From Marivita cryptomonadis (GTDB lineage: Bacteria; Pseudomonadota; Alphaproteobacteria; Rhodobacterales; Rhodobacteraceae), in the NCBI RefSeq assembly GCF_002115725.1, contig NZ_JFKD01000005.1, forward strand, positions 1-64,000: 64,000 nucleotides of DNA. The letters are read 5' to 3'. This document shows positions 7,887-16,495 of this stretch, piece by piece. The position numbers and the translations under genes were made by a program. Below the pieces are notes generated by a model that worked only from the letters and a program-made list of their open reading frames with translations, had not been told where the DNA came from and ran no database searches. Numbering within the stretch: position 1 is the stretch's first letter; every line of letters begins with the position of its first letter.

Positions 7887-9565
7887 GCTGCGAGGACTTG
7901 AACCCAATGCCGCAAGCCCGCGCCTTCCGGCGCAGCCCGGACGAGGTGATGCGCCTTGCACGGATGGGGTGCAGCCATCCCACACGCTTGTCATTTCTGC
8001 GCCAACTTCTGCTCCGAATGCAGGCCGAGAGCTGGCGCTTTGACCGACCCGTCTGGGAGATCGACGCCAAAGGCGTGGGCTATGCTGTCTATCGCGCCAT
8101 TGGCCCCGCGCGGACCTATAGTCTTGTGGCATTCGCCCATGATCTGCCGCCCGAGGCGCGCTCGGACCGGGTGATTGCGACCGCATGGGACGCGACGTTC
8201 ACGCTGTTTGACGGCACGCCGACGCCTGATGATCTGGACCGCCTTGCTGCCAATGTCCCGTTGCAGGAAGCCGGGCGCGTTAGCCCGCGAGAACTCAGTC
8301 TTAGCCGGGCCAATCGCTCGGTGAGGCTTTTCGAGCATGTGGTGGAGCGGCTTGCGAAAGGCCTGCAACCTGACCCGGCGATGCTGCTTGAAACCGGCTA
8401 TCTGATGCGAACGACGGCTGTCTATGGTTCGGGTAAATTTGGCGCTGTGGACCGATCAGCCATCGCGCAGCGCCCCGAAATGCGTGCACCGTTTCAGGCC
8501 GAAATGCTTTCGGTCTGGTTGACCCGCGCCTTTACGGTTGATCTGGTCGAGCATCTTGCCCGTGCAAAGGGTGGCGAAACGGCCGTACGGCTTGCGTCCG
8601 AATTAAAGCGCGGGCTCGGGGTCGGCAATTCTACAGGTTTGGGTATGGCGCCTTTCCTGATCCGCCATCCGATCTTGCTGAACAACTGGATGCTGGCGCG
8701 CGAAGAGGCGTTGGCCCGTGTGCGCGCACAATTCACCGTTGGAGCTGCGCAGTTGGCACAGTTGCATTCGACGTTGGAAGCCGCGCGTGAAAACGCCGCT
8801 CTCTGGACGAGCGCGCATGACATCCAGATTGCAAAACTGGCTGATCTGCGTGCCAGTTTGAACCAGATTGCCGACCATGTCGCTCAGGGTTGGGACCAAA
8901 CCACCCCCCATCCTTGGGATGACCTGTGGCGCTGGGGGCAGGACGTCTTGCCGCTTGAGGGGCAAGAGGCATTGCTGGCCGCGATATTGGAGCCGCATGG
9001 CGCATTGATCGACGGCCTCGGCGACTGCATGGAGGCGGATGAAAGCGCCCATTTCGCCATCAATGGCGCGATGCCGGTGGGCGACTTGCGCGCCATTCTA
9101 AAGGCGCAATATGGCTGGGCGCTGCGGCCCGACTACACGGCCCGCGCGCAATGTGCTCGCTTTTGGTATGTGTCCGAAGACAAACTAGAGCCGCGCTTGG
9201 GAGAACGCCACGAGGAACCGGGTGCCGAACGCGAATTGCCGCTGGATACCGGGCGACAGGCTGCGGCACTCTGGCAGGCGTTGCAGGAACAGCCCGATGA
9301 CCTGCCGGTTGCGCATGTGCTTTTGGCCGCTCCTGAACACCGCCCCGCGGTGCGGCGGGCGCAGATCACGGCGCGCCATCCTTTTGCGGAAATCCGCGAC
9401 AATCTGATCTCTGCCGAGATGCTGCCGATCGACATTCTGCGCTGCAAACTCGCGTTTTTCGGCGCGACGCGTTTTGACCCGCGCTCGGACCGCTGGGTGC
9501 GGATCAGTTTGTTTCAAGGCGCACCCTTCCCCGACGAGATGAACGGGGATTGCCATGAAGCATGA
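7883..9565 (+). CDS. Conserved hypothetical protein, 560 residues
   Basis: I do not recognise a family with confidence. It is a soluble, Arg/Leu/Ala-rich protein without signal peptide or membrane segments. The segment PTRLSFLRQLLLRMQAESWRF is near residue 36, and a helical region at about 285-330 (VGAAQLAQLHSTLEAAREN and following) could be coiled coil. The last third has a PDYTARAQCARFWYVSEDKLEPRLG segment. ATGA overlaps on both sides bind it to the dipeptidase-like gene and the DUF3726-like gene, so it should work with them. It could be an unusual enzyme or assembly factor for the betaine-like pathway. Confidence 0.75.
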   Translation: MSCEDLNPMPQARAFRRSPDEVMRLARMGCSHPTRLSFLRQLLLRMQAESWRFDRPVWEIDAKGVGYAVYRAIGPARTYSLVAFAHDLPPEARSDRVIATAWDATFTLFDGTPTPDDLDRLAANVPLQEAGRVSPRELSLSRANRSVRLFEHVVERLAKGLQPDPAMLLETGYLMRTTAVYGSGKFGAVDRSAIAQRPEMRAPFQAEMLSVWLTRAFTVDLVEHLARAKGGETAVRLASELKRGLGVGNSTGLGMAPFLIRHPILLNNWMLAREEALARVRAQFTVGAAQLAQLHSTLEAARENAALWTSAHDIQIAKLADLRASLNQIADHVAQGWDQTTPHPWDDLWRWGQDVLPLEGQEALLAAILEPHGALIDGLGDCMEADESAHFAINGAMPVGDLRAILKAQYGWALRPDYTARAQCARFWYVSEDKLEPRLGERHEEPGAERELPLDTGRQAAALWQALQEQPDDLPVAHVLLAAPEHRPAVRRAQITARHPFAEIRDNLISAEMLPIDILRCKLAFFGATRFDPRSDRWVRISLFQGAPFPDEMNGDCHEA

Positions 9566-10172
9566 AGTCCGCAGGGAAGCAGAGTTGGAGCTGTCACTGT
9601 CGGAAATTACAGCCTTGTCCGCCCGTGCCGCGCGTGGCGCCGGGCGCAGCTGGGGCGAATCCGAAGAGGTTGGCGAGGCCGCGTGCTGGCTGGCGCGCGC
9701 CGGTCAGGACTGGGCGGGCGCAGTGCTGGAGGTTCTGGACGCCGCGGAGGATGGCGGCGACTGTGCGCTGCGCGTGGGCATTGTTCTGGCCGATACAGCG
9801 GCTCTTTCCGTCCCGATCAAGACTAAGCTGCCGATGATAAACAGCCCCTTTTTCCTGCTCCCTTTTGCAGCGCGTCTGGCTGATCAAGCCGGACAGCGGA
9901 TCAGGCTGGACTGGGCAGACACACAGGTTGTCCTTGCACCGGGCGCATGCCCCTCCATTACGGGGTCCGTAGGTATCGCAGGCCCGGCGCAGGTCACGAT
10001 CACCCCCGACCCGCAGGACAAAACCCCAAGCCCAGATTGGCCACCCACACATCGCGGGACGGTCCTTGCAACCCAATACGCCCGTTTGATGCAGTTCATG
10101 ATGGCCTCGACGGTGCCGACATCCGCCAGTTCGCTGGCTGGAGCAGGTGCGGGCGGGAATGACGACGACTGA
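9555..10172 (+). CDS. DUF3726-like protein
   Basis: 205 residues, overlapping the previous gene by 11 bp. The N-terminus (LSLSEITALSARAARGAGRS, then WGESEEVGEAACWLARAG) matches my memory of DUF3726, a small Rhodobacteraceae-rich family of unknown function; no database search was possible. The tail is Gly/Ala/Asp-rich (SLAGAGAGGNDDD). No signal peptide. Its fixed position between the 560-residue protein and the betaine-type binding protein suggests a pathway-specific role. The call rests on the N-terminal motif and gene context. Confidence 0.6.
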   Translation: MKHEVRREAELELSLSEITALSARAARGAGRSWGESEEVGEAACWLARAGQDWAGAVLEVLDAAEDGGDCALRVGIVLADTAALSVPIKTKLPMINSPFFLLPFAARLADQAGQRIRLDWADTQVVLAPGACPSITGSVGIAGPAQVTITPDPQDKTPSPDWPPTHRGTVLATQYARLMQFMMASTVPTSASSLAGAGAGGNDDD

Positions 10173-10214
10173 TCCAAGACCAACACACAAACCAAAAAAC
10201 AGGGAGACTGATCG

Positions 10215-11177
10215 ATGAAAAAAACACTTATCGCTACGGCCTTTGCAGGCCTTGCTTTGCCAACCGTTGCTCTTGCTGAGTGCGGTGAAGTTTCGGTTGC
10301 TGAAATGAACTGGGCCTCGGGCCAGATCATCACACGGGTGACCGAATTTCTGATGACGCAGGGCTATGGGTGCGAGGTCACGATCGTACCTTCGGCAACC
10401 ACCACGGCCATTACCTCGCTGGCAGAAAACAATGAACCTGATGTGGTGCCGGAACTCTGGGTCAACTCGGCCCCTGCGTATTTCCGTCTTGAAGCCGAAG
10501 GGCAACTGGTCAAGGCAGCGGATGTCTTCGCCGAAGGCGGGAGCGAAAACTGGTGGGTGCCCGATTATCTGGTCGAGGCACACCCGGAACTGGCCACAAT
10601 AGAGGGCATTCTTGCCAATCCCGAACTGGTGGGTGGTCGTTTCCACAACTGTCCCGATGGCTGGGGCTGCCGGATCGCCAACGACAATCTGGTCAAAGCC
10701 TTCGATTTTGAAGGCAAAGGGATGGAGGTGTTCAACCACGGTTCGGGCGACACGTTGCCTGCCTCGATGGCCGCAGCTTACGAAAACCGCGAACCCTGGT
10801 TCGGCTATTACTGGGGCCCTACCGCGGTTCTTGGGCGCTATAATATGGTTGCTGTCGACATAGGCCCGCATGTTGCTGAAATCCATGCATGCAACCAGAC
10901 GCAGGATTGTGCGACACCCGGAATATCGGCCTATCCAGCTGCGCCTGTGTTGACGGTGGTTACATCCGATTTCGCAGACCGGAATCCCGATATTTTCGAG
11001 CTGGTCAGCAACATCTCTTTTGGTGGACAGGAGTTGAGCAAACTTCTGGCCTGGCAAGCGGACAACAGCGCGTCTGCCGAGGAAGCGGCTGTGTATTTCC
11101 TGACTACAAGTCAGGACACCTGGAAAGGTTGGGTCAATGAGGCTGCAACGGAGCGACTGAGCGCTCTCTTCCAATAA
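10215..11177 (+). CDS. Glycine betaine/proline-type ABC transporter substrate-binding protein
   Basis: 320 residues with a signal peptide (MKKTLIATAFAGLALPTVALA) followed by an OpuAC/ProX-like fold. Typical blocks are VPELWVNSAPAYF, NHGSGDTLPASMAAAYENREP and PWFGYYWGPTAVLGRY. Trp/Tyr residues in such blocks build the aromatic box that holds quaternary ammonium groups. It should bind betaine or a relative in the periplasm. The start ATG at 10215 has a good Shine-Dalgarno (AGGGAG) 8 bp upstream. Permease and ATPase genes follow after a hairpin-containing gap. Confidence 0.9.
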   Translation: MKKTLIATAFAGLALPTVALAECGEVSVAEMNWASGQIITRVTEFLMTQGYGCEVTIVPSATTTAITSLAENNEPDVVPELWVNSAPAYFRLEAEGQLVKAADVFAEGGSENWWVPDYLVEAHPELATIEGILANPELVGGRFHNCPDGWGCRIANDNLVKAFDFEGKGMEVFNHGSGDTLPASMAAAYENREPWFGYYWGPTAVLGRYNMVAVDIGPHVAEIHACNQTQDCATPGISAYPAAPVLTVVTSDFADRNPDIFELVSNISFGGQELSKLLAWQADNSASAEEAAVYFLTTSQDTWKGWVNEAATERLSALFQ

Positions 11178-11186
11178 GCAAAATGA

Positions 11187-11220
11187 ACGGCGGGCATGGC
11201 TGACAGTCGATGCCCGCCGT
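11187..11220. repeat. Intercistronic hairpin after the betaine-binding protein gene
   Basis: A perfect 11-bp inverted repeat (ACGGCGGGCAT / ATGCCCGCCGT) separated by 12 nt, 10 bp after the binding-protein stop and 33 bp before the permease start. No U-run follows. It probably acts as a partial terminator or 3' mRNA-stabilising stem that raises binding-protein output over the permease. Confidence 0.7.
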
Positions 11221-11252
11221 CTGTGACGCGCCCGCGTGAGGAGTGACGGACA

Positions 11253-12305
11253 ATGGCAACCTATGATTTCGTGTTCAACGGGCTTGGGCTTCGAGAGTGG
11301 TGTGACCAAGACGCAGAGCCGCGCCCCATGAGCATGGCAGACCTGCTGGCCCGCGGATCAGGGGGCGACTCTGATACATCGTGGGCGACGTCGCTTTGGG
11401 AGTTGCCGTTTCCATCGCTCGACACATTAAATCAAGCATGCCCGGCGATCGCGCGATCGCGCGACCTGACGCGCGGGCTTGAAGAAAGCTTCCTGAACAT
11501 CAAAGATCCGTTGAAGGTGGTGTTGGATCCTGTGACCCAGCCTCTGAGCTGGGCGCTTGAGTCTGCACTGCATCTGTTCACCGCAACACCGTGGTGGGTC
11601 ATGCTTCCGCTGATGCTGGCGCTGGTCTGGGTCGCGTCACGGTCTTGGGCGCTGATGGGGTTCGTCGGGAGCGCCTTGGCGTTCCTCTTGTTTGTCGATC
11701 ACTACACCTTCGCCATGCAGACCATGTCCATCATTTTCGTGTGTGCCTTCCTATGTGTGCTATTCGGCGTGCCCATCGGAATTGCGATGTCCCGAAGCGA
11801 CACCATGCAGCGATTGACGATCCCGGTGCTGGACATGCTGCAGACCTTGCCGACCTTCGTCTATCTGATCCCCTTGATTTTCCTGTTTTCCGTCACCGAG
11901 CCGAAACTGTACGGAATTGCGATCATTCTCTATGCTATCGTTCCCGTCATCCGGCTAACGGATCTTGGCATCCGTCTGGTAGACAAGGATGTCATAGAGG
12001 CTGCAGAAGCTTTTGGCATGACAAGACATCAGAAACTTGTCCGCGTACAGATCCCACTGGCGCTGCCGAACATCATGGCCGGCGTGAACCAAACAATCAT
12101 GATGAGCCTTGCGATGGTCGTAATCGCCTCTCTTGTCTCTGCGCCGGGGCTTGGTGTGCTGGTCTTGCGCGGGATCCGCAATCTTGAACTTGGGGTCGGC
12201 TTGATGGCTGGTCTGGGTATCGTTCTGCTGGCGGTCATCCTCGACCGTGTCACAAAGGCGGCTCTGGCGCGGGTCAATGCCGCAGCCAGCGTTCCGCGTC
12301 ATTGA
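11253..12305 (+). CDS. Glycine betaine-type ABC transporter permease (ProW-like)
   Basis: 350 residues. The first ~100 residues form an N-terminal extension with little similarity to simple BPD permeases. Transmembrane segments follow from about residue 110. The coupling loop is DKDVIEAAEAFGMTRHQKLVRVQIPLALP (first part at about residues 245-265). This is the ProW/OpuAB type that transports betaine with ProX and ProV partners. Its last bases run into the start region of the ATPase gene, consistent with one transcript. Confidence 0.88.
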   Translation: MATYDFVFNGLGLREWCDQDAEPRPMSMADLLARGSGGDSDTSWATSLWELPFPSLDTLNQACPAIARSRDLTRGLEESFLNIKDPLKVVLDPVTQPLSWALESALHLFTATPWWVMLPLMLALVWVASRSWALMGFVGSALAFLLFVDHYTFAMQTMSIIFVCAFLCVLFGVPIGIAMSRSDTMQRLTIPVLDMLQTLPTFVYLIPLIFLFSVTEPKLYGIAIILYAIVPVIRLTDLGIRLVDKDVIEAAEAFGMTRHQKLVRVQIPLALPNIMAGVNQTIMMSLAMVVIASLVSAPGLGVLVLRGIRNLELGVGLMAGLGIVLLAVILDRVTKAALARVNAAASVPRH

Positions 12306-12316
12306 TCGGAAAACCG

Positions 12317-13390
12317 ATGAGCCAGAATGCAAGCATTTCCATTCGCAATCTCTACAAGATTTTCGGCACGCACCCCCTGAAGGCTTTGGACCATGTCCGC
12401 GCAGGCATGGGTAAGTCAGAGCTGATGAGCGAGCATCGTCATGTTCTTGGCCTGCGCGACATCAATGTCGACATGCGCGCGGGTGAGATCACGGTCATCA
12501 TGGGGTTGTCGGGATCGGGAAAGTCGACCTTGATACGGCATGTGAATCGGCTGATCGAGCCGACTGCCGGTGAAATCCTCGTAAATGGCGAGAACATTCT
12601 AGTGTTTGGCGAAGCTCGTCTGCGCGAACTGCGCCGCACGCAGATGTCGATGGTGTTTCAGCACTTTGCGTTGTTGCCGCATGAGACGGTTCTGGACAAT
12701 GCCGGTATGGCTCGCTCTGTGCGCGGTGAGGATCGGTCAGCCTATGAGAAAGACGCGCTGAACTGGCTGGAGCGCGTCGGCCTTGGCAACCAAGGCGGGC
12801 AATATCCTCATCAATTGTCCGGAGGCATGCAGCAACGCGTTGGGATTGCCCGCGCGCTGACCTCGAATGCGCCGATCATGCTGATGGACGAGGCGTTTTC
12901 CGCCCTCGATCCCCTGATCCGTACAGACATGCAGGACTTACTGTTGGAACTGCAGCAGGAATTGCAAAAGACCATTGTGTTCATCAGCCACGACCTTGAT
13001 GAGGCGCTGAAACTCGCCGATCACCTTGTCATCCTGAAAGACGGTATCGTCGTGCAACAGGGCGAGCCGCAGGAAATCCTGTTGAGCCCCAATGATCCCT
13101 ACATCGTGGACTTCATCAGCGACATCAATCGCGCGCGTGTCTTGCGGGTGCGCTCGATTATGGATGTCGCACCTGACCATACCCCACAAACAGCGGGAAC
13201 AGTCGATGCCGATGCAACGCTGGAGTCTGTCATTGCGTTGTCAGAGGGCGACACCACTTTAAGCTATGAGGTTCATCGCAATGGTGCGCCTGTGGGCTAC
13301 CTGAACATGCAGAAGCTTGTCCGTGCTCTGGTGCCGACGCAGGCGGCTAAGAATGGCATGCGTAATTCCACACGCAGCCCTTCTGACTAA
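12317..13390 (+). CDS. Glycine betaine-type ABC transporter ATP-binding protein (ProV-like)
   Basis: 357 residues from the ATG at 12317; a TTG at 12302 would add five residues and overlap the permease. Walker A is GLSGSGKST, the signature LSGGMQQR and Walker B IMLMDEAFSALDP, as in ProV/OpuAA. An N-terminal segment precedes Walker A, with the ProV-like start NLYKIFGTHP. After the ATPase core only about 80 residues remain, too short for two full CBS domains. Osmotic gating of the OpuA type is therefore less likely, and a catabolic uptake role fits better. Confidence 0.9.
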   Translation: MSQNASISIRNLYKIFGTHPLKALDHVRAGMGKSELMSEHRHVLGLRDINVDMRAGEITVIMGLSGSGKSTLIRHVNRLIEPTAGEILVNGENILVFGEARLRELRRTQMSMVFQHFALLPHETVLDNAGMARSVRGEDRSAYEKDALNWLERVGLGNQGGQYPHQLSGGMQQRVGIARALTSNAPIMLMDEAFSALDPLIRTDMQDLLLELQQELQKTIVFISHDLDEALKLADHLVILKDGIVVQQGEPQEILLSPNDPYIVDFISDINRARVLRVRSIMDVAPDHTPQTAGTVDADATLESVIALSEGDTTLSYEVHRNGAPVGYLNMQKLVRALVPTQAAKNGMRNSTRSPSD

Positions 13391-13514
13391 AGGGCATGTT
13401 GCCAGCCAGTGTCAGCAGCCAAGACGGTACGCATCCTCTTGCGCACGGGATGCTCTGAAACTTGATCAGGCTCGTGGTTCGTTTGCTCAAGGCTGCAGGT
13501 GTTCACCAAGGCGG

Positions 13515-14387
13515 TCATTCCGCAGCCAGCGCAGCGCGATCCTGTCGCGGCGAAAGGCCGAACTTCCGCGCATACTCGCGCGAGAACTGGGCAGAACTTT
13601 CATACCCTACGCGAAATGCGACGTCCGACACCTTGGCACCCGAGGTGCGCAGCGCATCTCGGGCGTGCAGCAGGCGCAGGTCCTTCTGGTATTGCAGGGG
13701 CGACGTCCCGGTTACGGCTTTGAAATGCTCGAAAAAGGCGGATTGGCTCATTCCGATCCGCTCTGCCAGATCGCTCACGACAAGCGCGCGTGACAGGTCG
13801 GATTGGATCTCGCGCGTCGCGGAGAAGATGCGGCTGGCGGTGGTTTCGTTCCAAAGCAGCCTTTGCAACGTGTCTGCATGAGGGCCCAATAGGAGCCGCG
13901 CATGCAGTTCCTGCCGGGTGATCGGGGCAAGCAAATGGCGCGACGGCTTGTCTCTACAATGGTCAAGGTAGCGGGCCAGCGCGTCTTCCATCCCATGGTC
14001 GGTCTGGCACAATGTGATCGAAAAGGCATCTTGCCTGCGGGTGGTCCGGGCAGGTGACACCGCTGGGGCGAGGCTGCGCAGCAGGTCGAGGTCGAGCGGG
14101 AACACCAGCGCCACATAGGGCACTTCGATGATGCGCGAGACGACCGGCAGTGCATGGCTCACGATCAGCGATTGCCCTTCGGCCACCGTCAGATTGCGGG
14201 TGCCTGCACTGACCAGCTTTGCCCCTTGCAGAACAAGGCAAAGCAGCGGGCGATAAACGGTGGCGGACTGAGGCGTCTCGGCATCGAAGCGGAGGAAGTG
14301 CATCCCACTCTCGACATGGCCCAGTGCGCCTCGAGGCAATCCAGCTTTGTCCAGCACTGCTGTCGCACGGTCCAACAAACCTGTCAT
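13515..14387 (-). CDS. AraC-family transcriptional regulator (AraC_N type)
   Basis: 290 residues. The N-terminal cupin-like AraC_N domain spans roughly 20-160, with the block VYRPLLCLVLQGAKLV at 40-55. The C-terminal double HTH spans about 190-285, with RALVVSDLAERIGMSQSAFF and then HFKAVTGTSPLQYQKDLRLL. This subgroup often sits next to and activates SDR or aldo-keto reductase genes. Here it diverges from two SDR genes with a 160-bp gap, so they are the obvious targets. Confidence 0.88.
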   Translation of the reverse strand: MTGLLDRATAVLDKAGLPRGALGHVESGMHFLRFDAETPQSATVYRPLLCLVLQGAKLVSAGTRNLTVAEGQSLIVSHALPVVSRIIEVPYVALVFPLDLDLLRSLAPAVSPARTTRRQDAFSITLCQTDHGMEDALARYLDHCRDKPSRHLLAPITRQELHARLLLGPHADTLQRLLWNETTASRIFSATREIQSDLSRALVVSDLAERIGMSQSAFFEHFKAVTGTSPLQYQKDLRLLHARDALRTSGAKVSDVAFRVGYESSAQFSREYARKFGLSPRQDRAALAAE

Positions 14388-14547
14388 GCAATTCTCCCTT
14401 CGTGGAAGTTATAGCACATAAGTCATTCGGTTTTGGGCGTTTGTTCTGCTCGTTTGGAGGATTAGGCAAGTAATCAGGATGATTGGGAAAGAAGTCACTG
14501 CTTGCTCGGAGTATTGCTTCTGTATCAGCAGGATAGGGGTTGAACAG

Positions 14548-15417
14548 ATGGCAAAGATTTTCATCACCGGAATCGCAGGTGGGTTCGGCCTGCCTACCGC
14601 ACGCGCGCTAATGGAGCAGGGTCATCAGGTTGCCGGCAGCGTGCGCAGCCGCACGGGGCGCAAAGCTGACATCGTCGCCGCTTTGGAAGCCGACGGCGCA
14701 CAGATCATCGAGATGGACGTGACCGACGCTGCCAGCACAGAGGCCGGTGTGGCTGATGCTATCGCCGCGCTTGGTGGGTTGGATGTGTTGTTCAATAATG
14801 CCGGGATTGGCGCCTACGGCATCCAAGAGCTGATGTCGCCCGAGGATATGACACGCGTCTTTGACGTCAACGTGACCGGCGTGCAGCGCATCATGCGCGC
14901 AGCGTTGCCGCATTTCAGGGCGCAGGGGCGTGGCACGATCCTTTATACCTCCAGCCTGATCGGGCGTATCGCGACACCGTTCTACGGCACTTATTCGGCG
15001 TCAAAATGGGCGCTGGAGGCGATGGTGGAATGCTACCGCACCGAATTGTCCGACTTTGGCATCGAATCCTGCATCATCGAACCTGGCGCCATGCCCACGG
15101 CCTTCTTCGACGGAATGGTCACGCCGCAAGACCCAATGCGAGAGACTGAGTACGGCGACTTCGCGGTCGTACCAGCCCTTTCGGCTCAGGCATTGGCGCA
15201 GATGCTGGAGGCCACACCCGATCAGCGCCCCGAACGTATCGCCGAGGCCGTGGCTGCCCTGCTGGCAGTTCCTTTCGGACAAAAACCTTTTCGGACCGTG
15301 GTCGATCACACCGGCGTCGGTCCCGAGATCGAACGCTACAACACCGCGCTGCATGATGTCACCTACACCGTCCTGAGCAATTTCGGCATCGCCGACATGC
15401 TGCGCCTCAACGCTTGA
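14548..15417 (+). CDS. SDR-family NAD(P)-dependent oxidoreductase
   Basis: 289 residues from ATG at 14548. An in-frame upstream start at 14479 would add 23 residues that do not look like SDR sequence. Classical SDR motifs are present: TGIAGGFG at residues 7-14, the NNAG block and the catalytic YGTYSASKWALE. It belongs to the group of small-molecule reductases often annotated as oxidoreductases of unknown substrate. It is 12 bp from a second SDR, and both are probably controlled by the divergent AraC protein. Confidence 0.88.
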   Translation: MAKIFITGIAGGFGLPTARALMEQGHQVAGSVRSRTGRKADIVAALEADGAQIIEMDVTDAASTEAGVADAIAALGGLDVLFNNAGIGAYGIQELMSPEDMTRVFDVNVTGVQRIMRAALPHFRAQGRGTILYTSSLIGRIATPFYGTYSASKWALEAMVECYRTELSDFGIESCIIEPGAMPTAFFDGMVTPQDPMRETEYGDFAVVPALSAQALAQMLEATPDQRPERIAEAVAALLAVPFGQKPFRTVVDHTGVGPEIERYNTALHDVTYTVLSNFGIADMLRLNA

Positions 15418-15429
15418 AGGAGCCATTCC

Positions 15430-16239
15430 ATGCCGACAATTCTTATCACCGGTGCGTCCTCTGGCATCGGCAAGGCCACGGCCCTGCGGTTCCAGTCCGA
15501 AGGCTGGAATGTCGTCGCCACAATGCGCGACCCTGCCACCTCAGACCTCGATCACACCGATACTATGTTGGTATCCCGTCTTGATGTAACCGCCCCTTCA
15601 TCCATCAAGGCTGCTGTCTCCGAAGCGATCGACCGTTTCGGCTCAATCGACGTGCTGCTCAACAACGCAGGATATGGTGCCTATGGTCCGCTCGAAGCCT
15701 TCACGACCGACCGCATCCGCCGCCAGTTCGACACTAACGTAATCGGCCTGCTGGATGTGACCAAAGCTGTCCTGCCCCACATGCGGGCATCGCGATCGGG
15801 CGCGATCATCAACATCTCCTCCATCGGCGGGCAGGTGACCTTTCCGCTTGGCGCGCTCTATCACGGCACCAAGTTCGCTGTCGAAGGCCTCTCCGAAGCG
15901 CTGCACTACGAACTGGAACCGCTCGGGATCCGGGTGCGCATCGTGGAGCCGGGCATGATCAAGACCGATTTCGGTGGGCGTTCCTTTGACTTCGCCATGG
16001 ACGAAAGCCTCGGTGATTATGCGCCCACAGCCGAAGCGATGGGGCGCGTCTTCGGCAAGCTGGCATCTAACCCTTCAGCACCCGAACTCGTGGCCGATGT
16101 GATATGGCAGGCGGCCAACACAAATAGCGACCAACTCAGGTTCCGCGCCGGACCAGACGCTGTCGAACTTCTAGATAAGCGCAAACAGCAGGACGACGCC
16201 ACTTTCATCGGCAGTATCAAGGCATTGATGCACGACTGA
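15430..16239 (+). CDS. SDR-family oxidoreductase
   Basis: 269 residues. The cofactor motif is TGASSGIG at residues 7-14, with NNAGYGAYG and catalytic YHGTKFAVE. The ATG at 15430 has AAGGAG 8 bp upstream. It is clearly paralogous in layout to the preceding SDR (same length class, same YGAYG-type motif after NNAG), suggesting tandem duplication and divergence. The substrate is unknown. Confidence 0.88.
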   Translation: MPTILITGASSGIGKATALRFQSEGWNVVATMRDPATSDLDHTDTMLVSRLDVTAPSSIKAAVSEAIDRFGSIDVLLNNAGYGAYGPLEAFTTDRIRRQFDTNVIGLLDVTKAVLPHMRASRSGAIINISSIGGQVTFPLGALYHGTKFAVEGLSEALHYELEPLGIRVRIVEPGMIKTDFGGRSFDFAMDESLGDYAPTAEAMGRVFGKLASNPSAPELVADVIWQAANTNSDQLRFRAGPDAVELLDKRKQQDDATFIGSIKALMHD

Positions 16240-16419
16240 CTGCAGCACGCTTGCCCAACTTTCGGACCAAGGCGCCGGGACTCAAGACACTTTGACTTTG
16301 AATTGGCGCATACGAAACGGCCCGATCCTCATCCCTGCCTGCTGGCCCCGAACCTTTCGTGAAGTGCTTCTTTGTTTTCGGTCAACAACAGTGTCCTGAC
16401 TTTGCTTTATGGTCTCCTA

Positions 16420-16454
16420 CAGACACGGGTGCGATTCAAACGCTCCCCTGTCTG
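16420..16454 (+). promoter_or_regulatory. Long hairpin in the leader of the macro-like gene
   Basis: Two 14-nt arms (CAGACACGGGTGCG and CGCTCCCCTGTCTG) flank a 7-nt loop ATTCAAA. Twelve of 14 pairs are Watson-Crick. The stem ends 28 bp before the AAGGAG ribosome-binding site of the gene starting at 16496. It has no trailing U-run, so a leader RNA structure or protein-binding dyad is more likely than a terminator. Confidence 0.55.
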
Positions 16455-16495
16455 GTCGGCTTAGAGGTCTTTTGGAGCCATTAAGGAGCAGGCAC

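Noticed and set aside
9594..11309. 571-codon minus-strand frame across DUF3726-like and OpuAC genes
   Set aside because: Shadow of two real plus-strand genes. It crosses their intergenic hairpin and ribosome-binding sites and shows no motif.
16430..16450. Possible tRNA T-arm (GCGATTCAAACGC)
   Set aside because: No acceptor, D or anticodon stem could be found around it. The stem extends to 14 bp as a simple hairpin.
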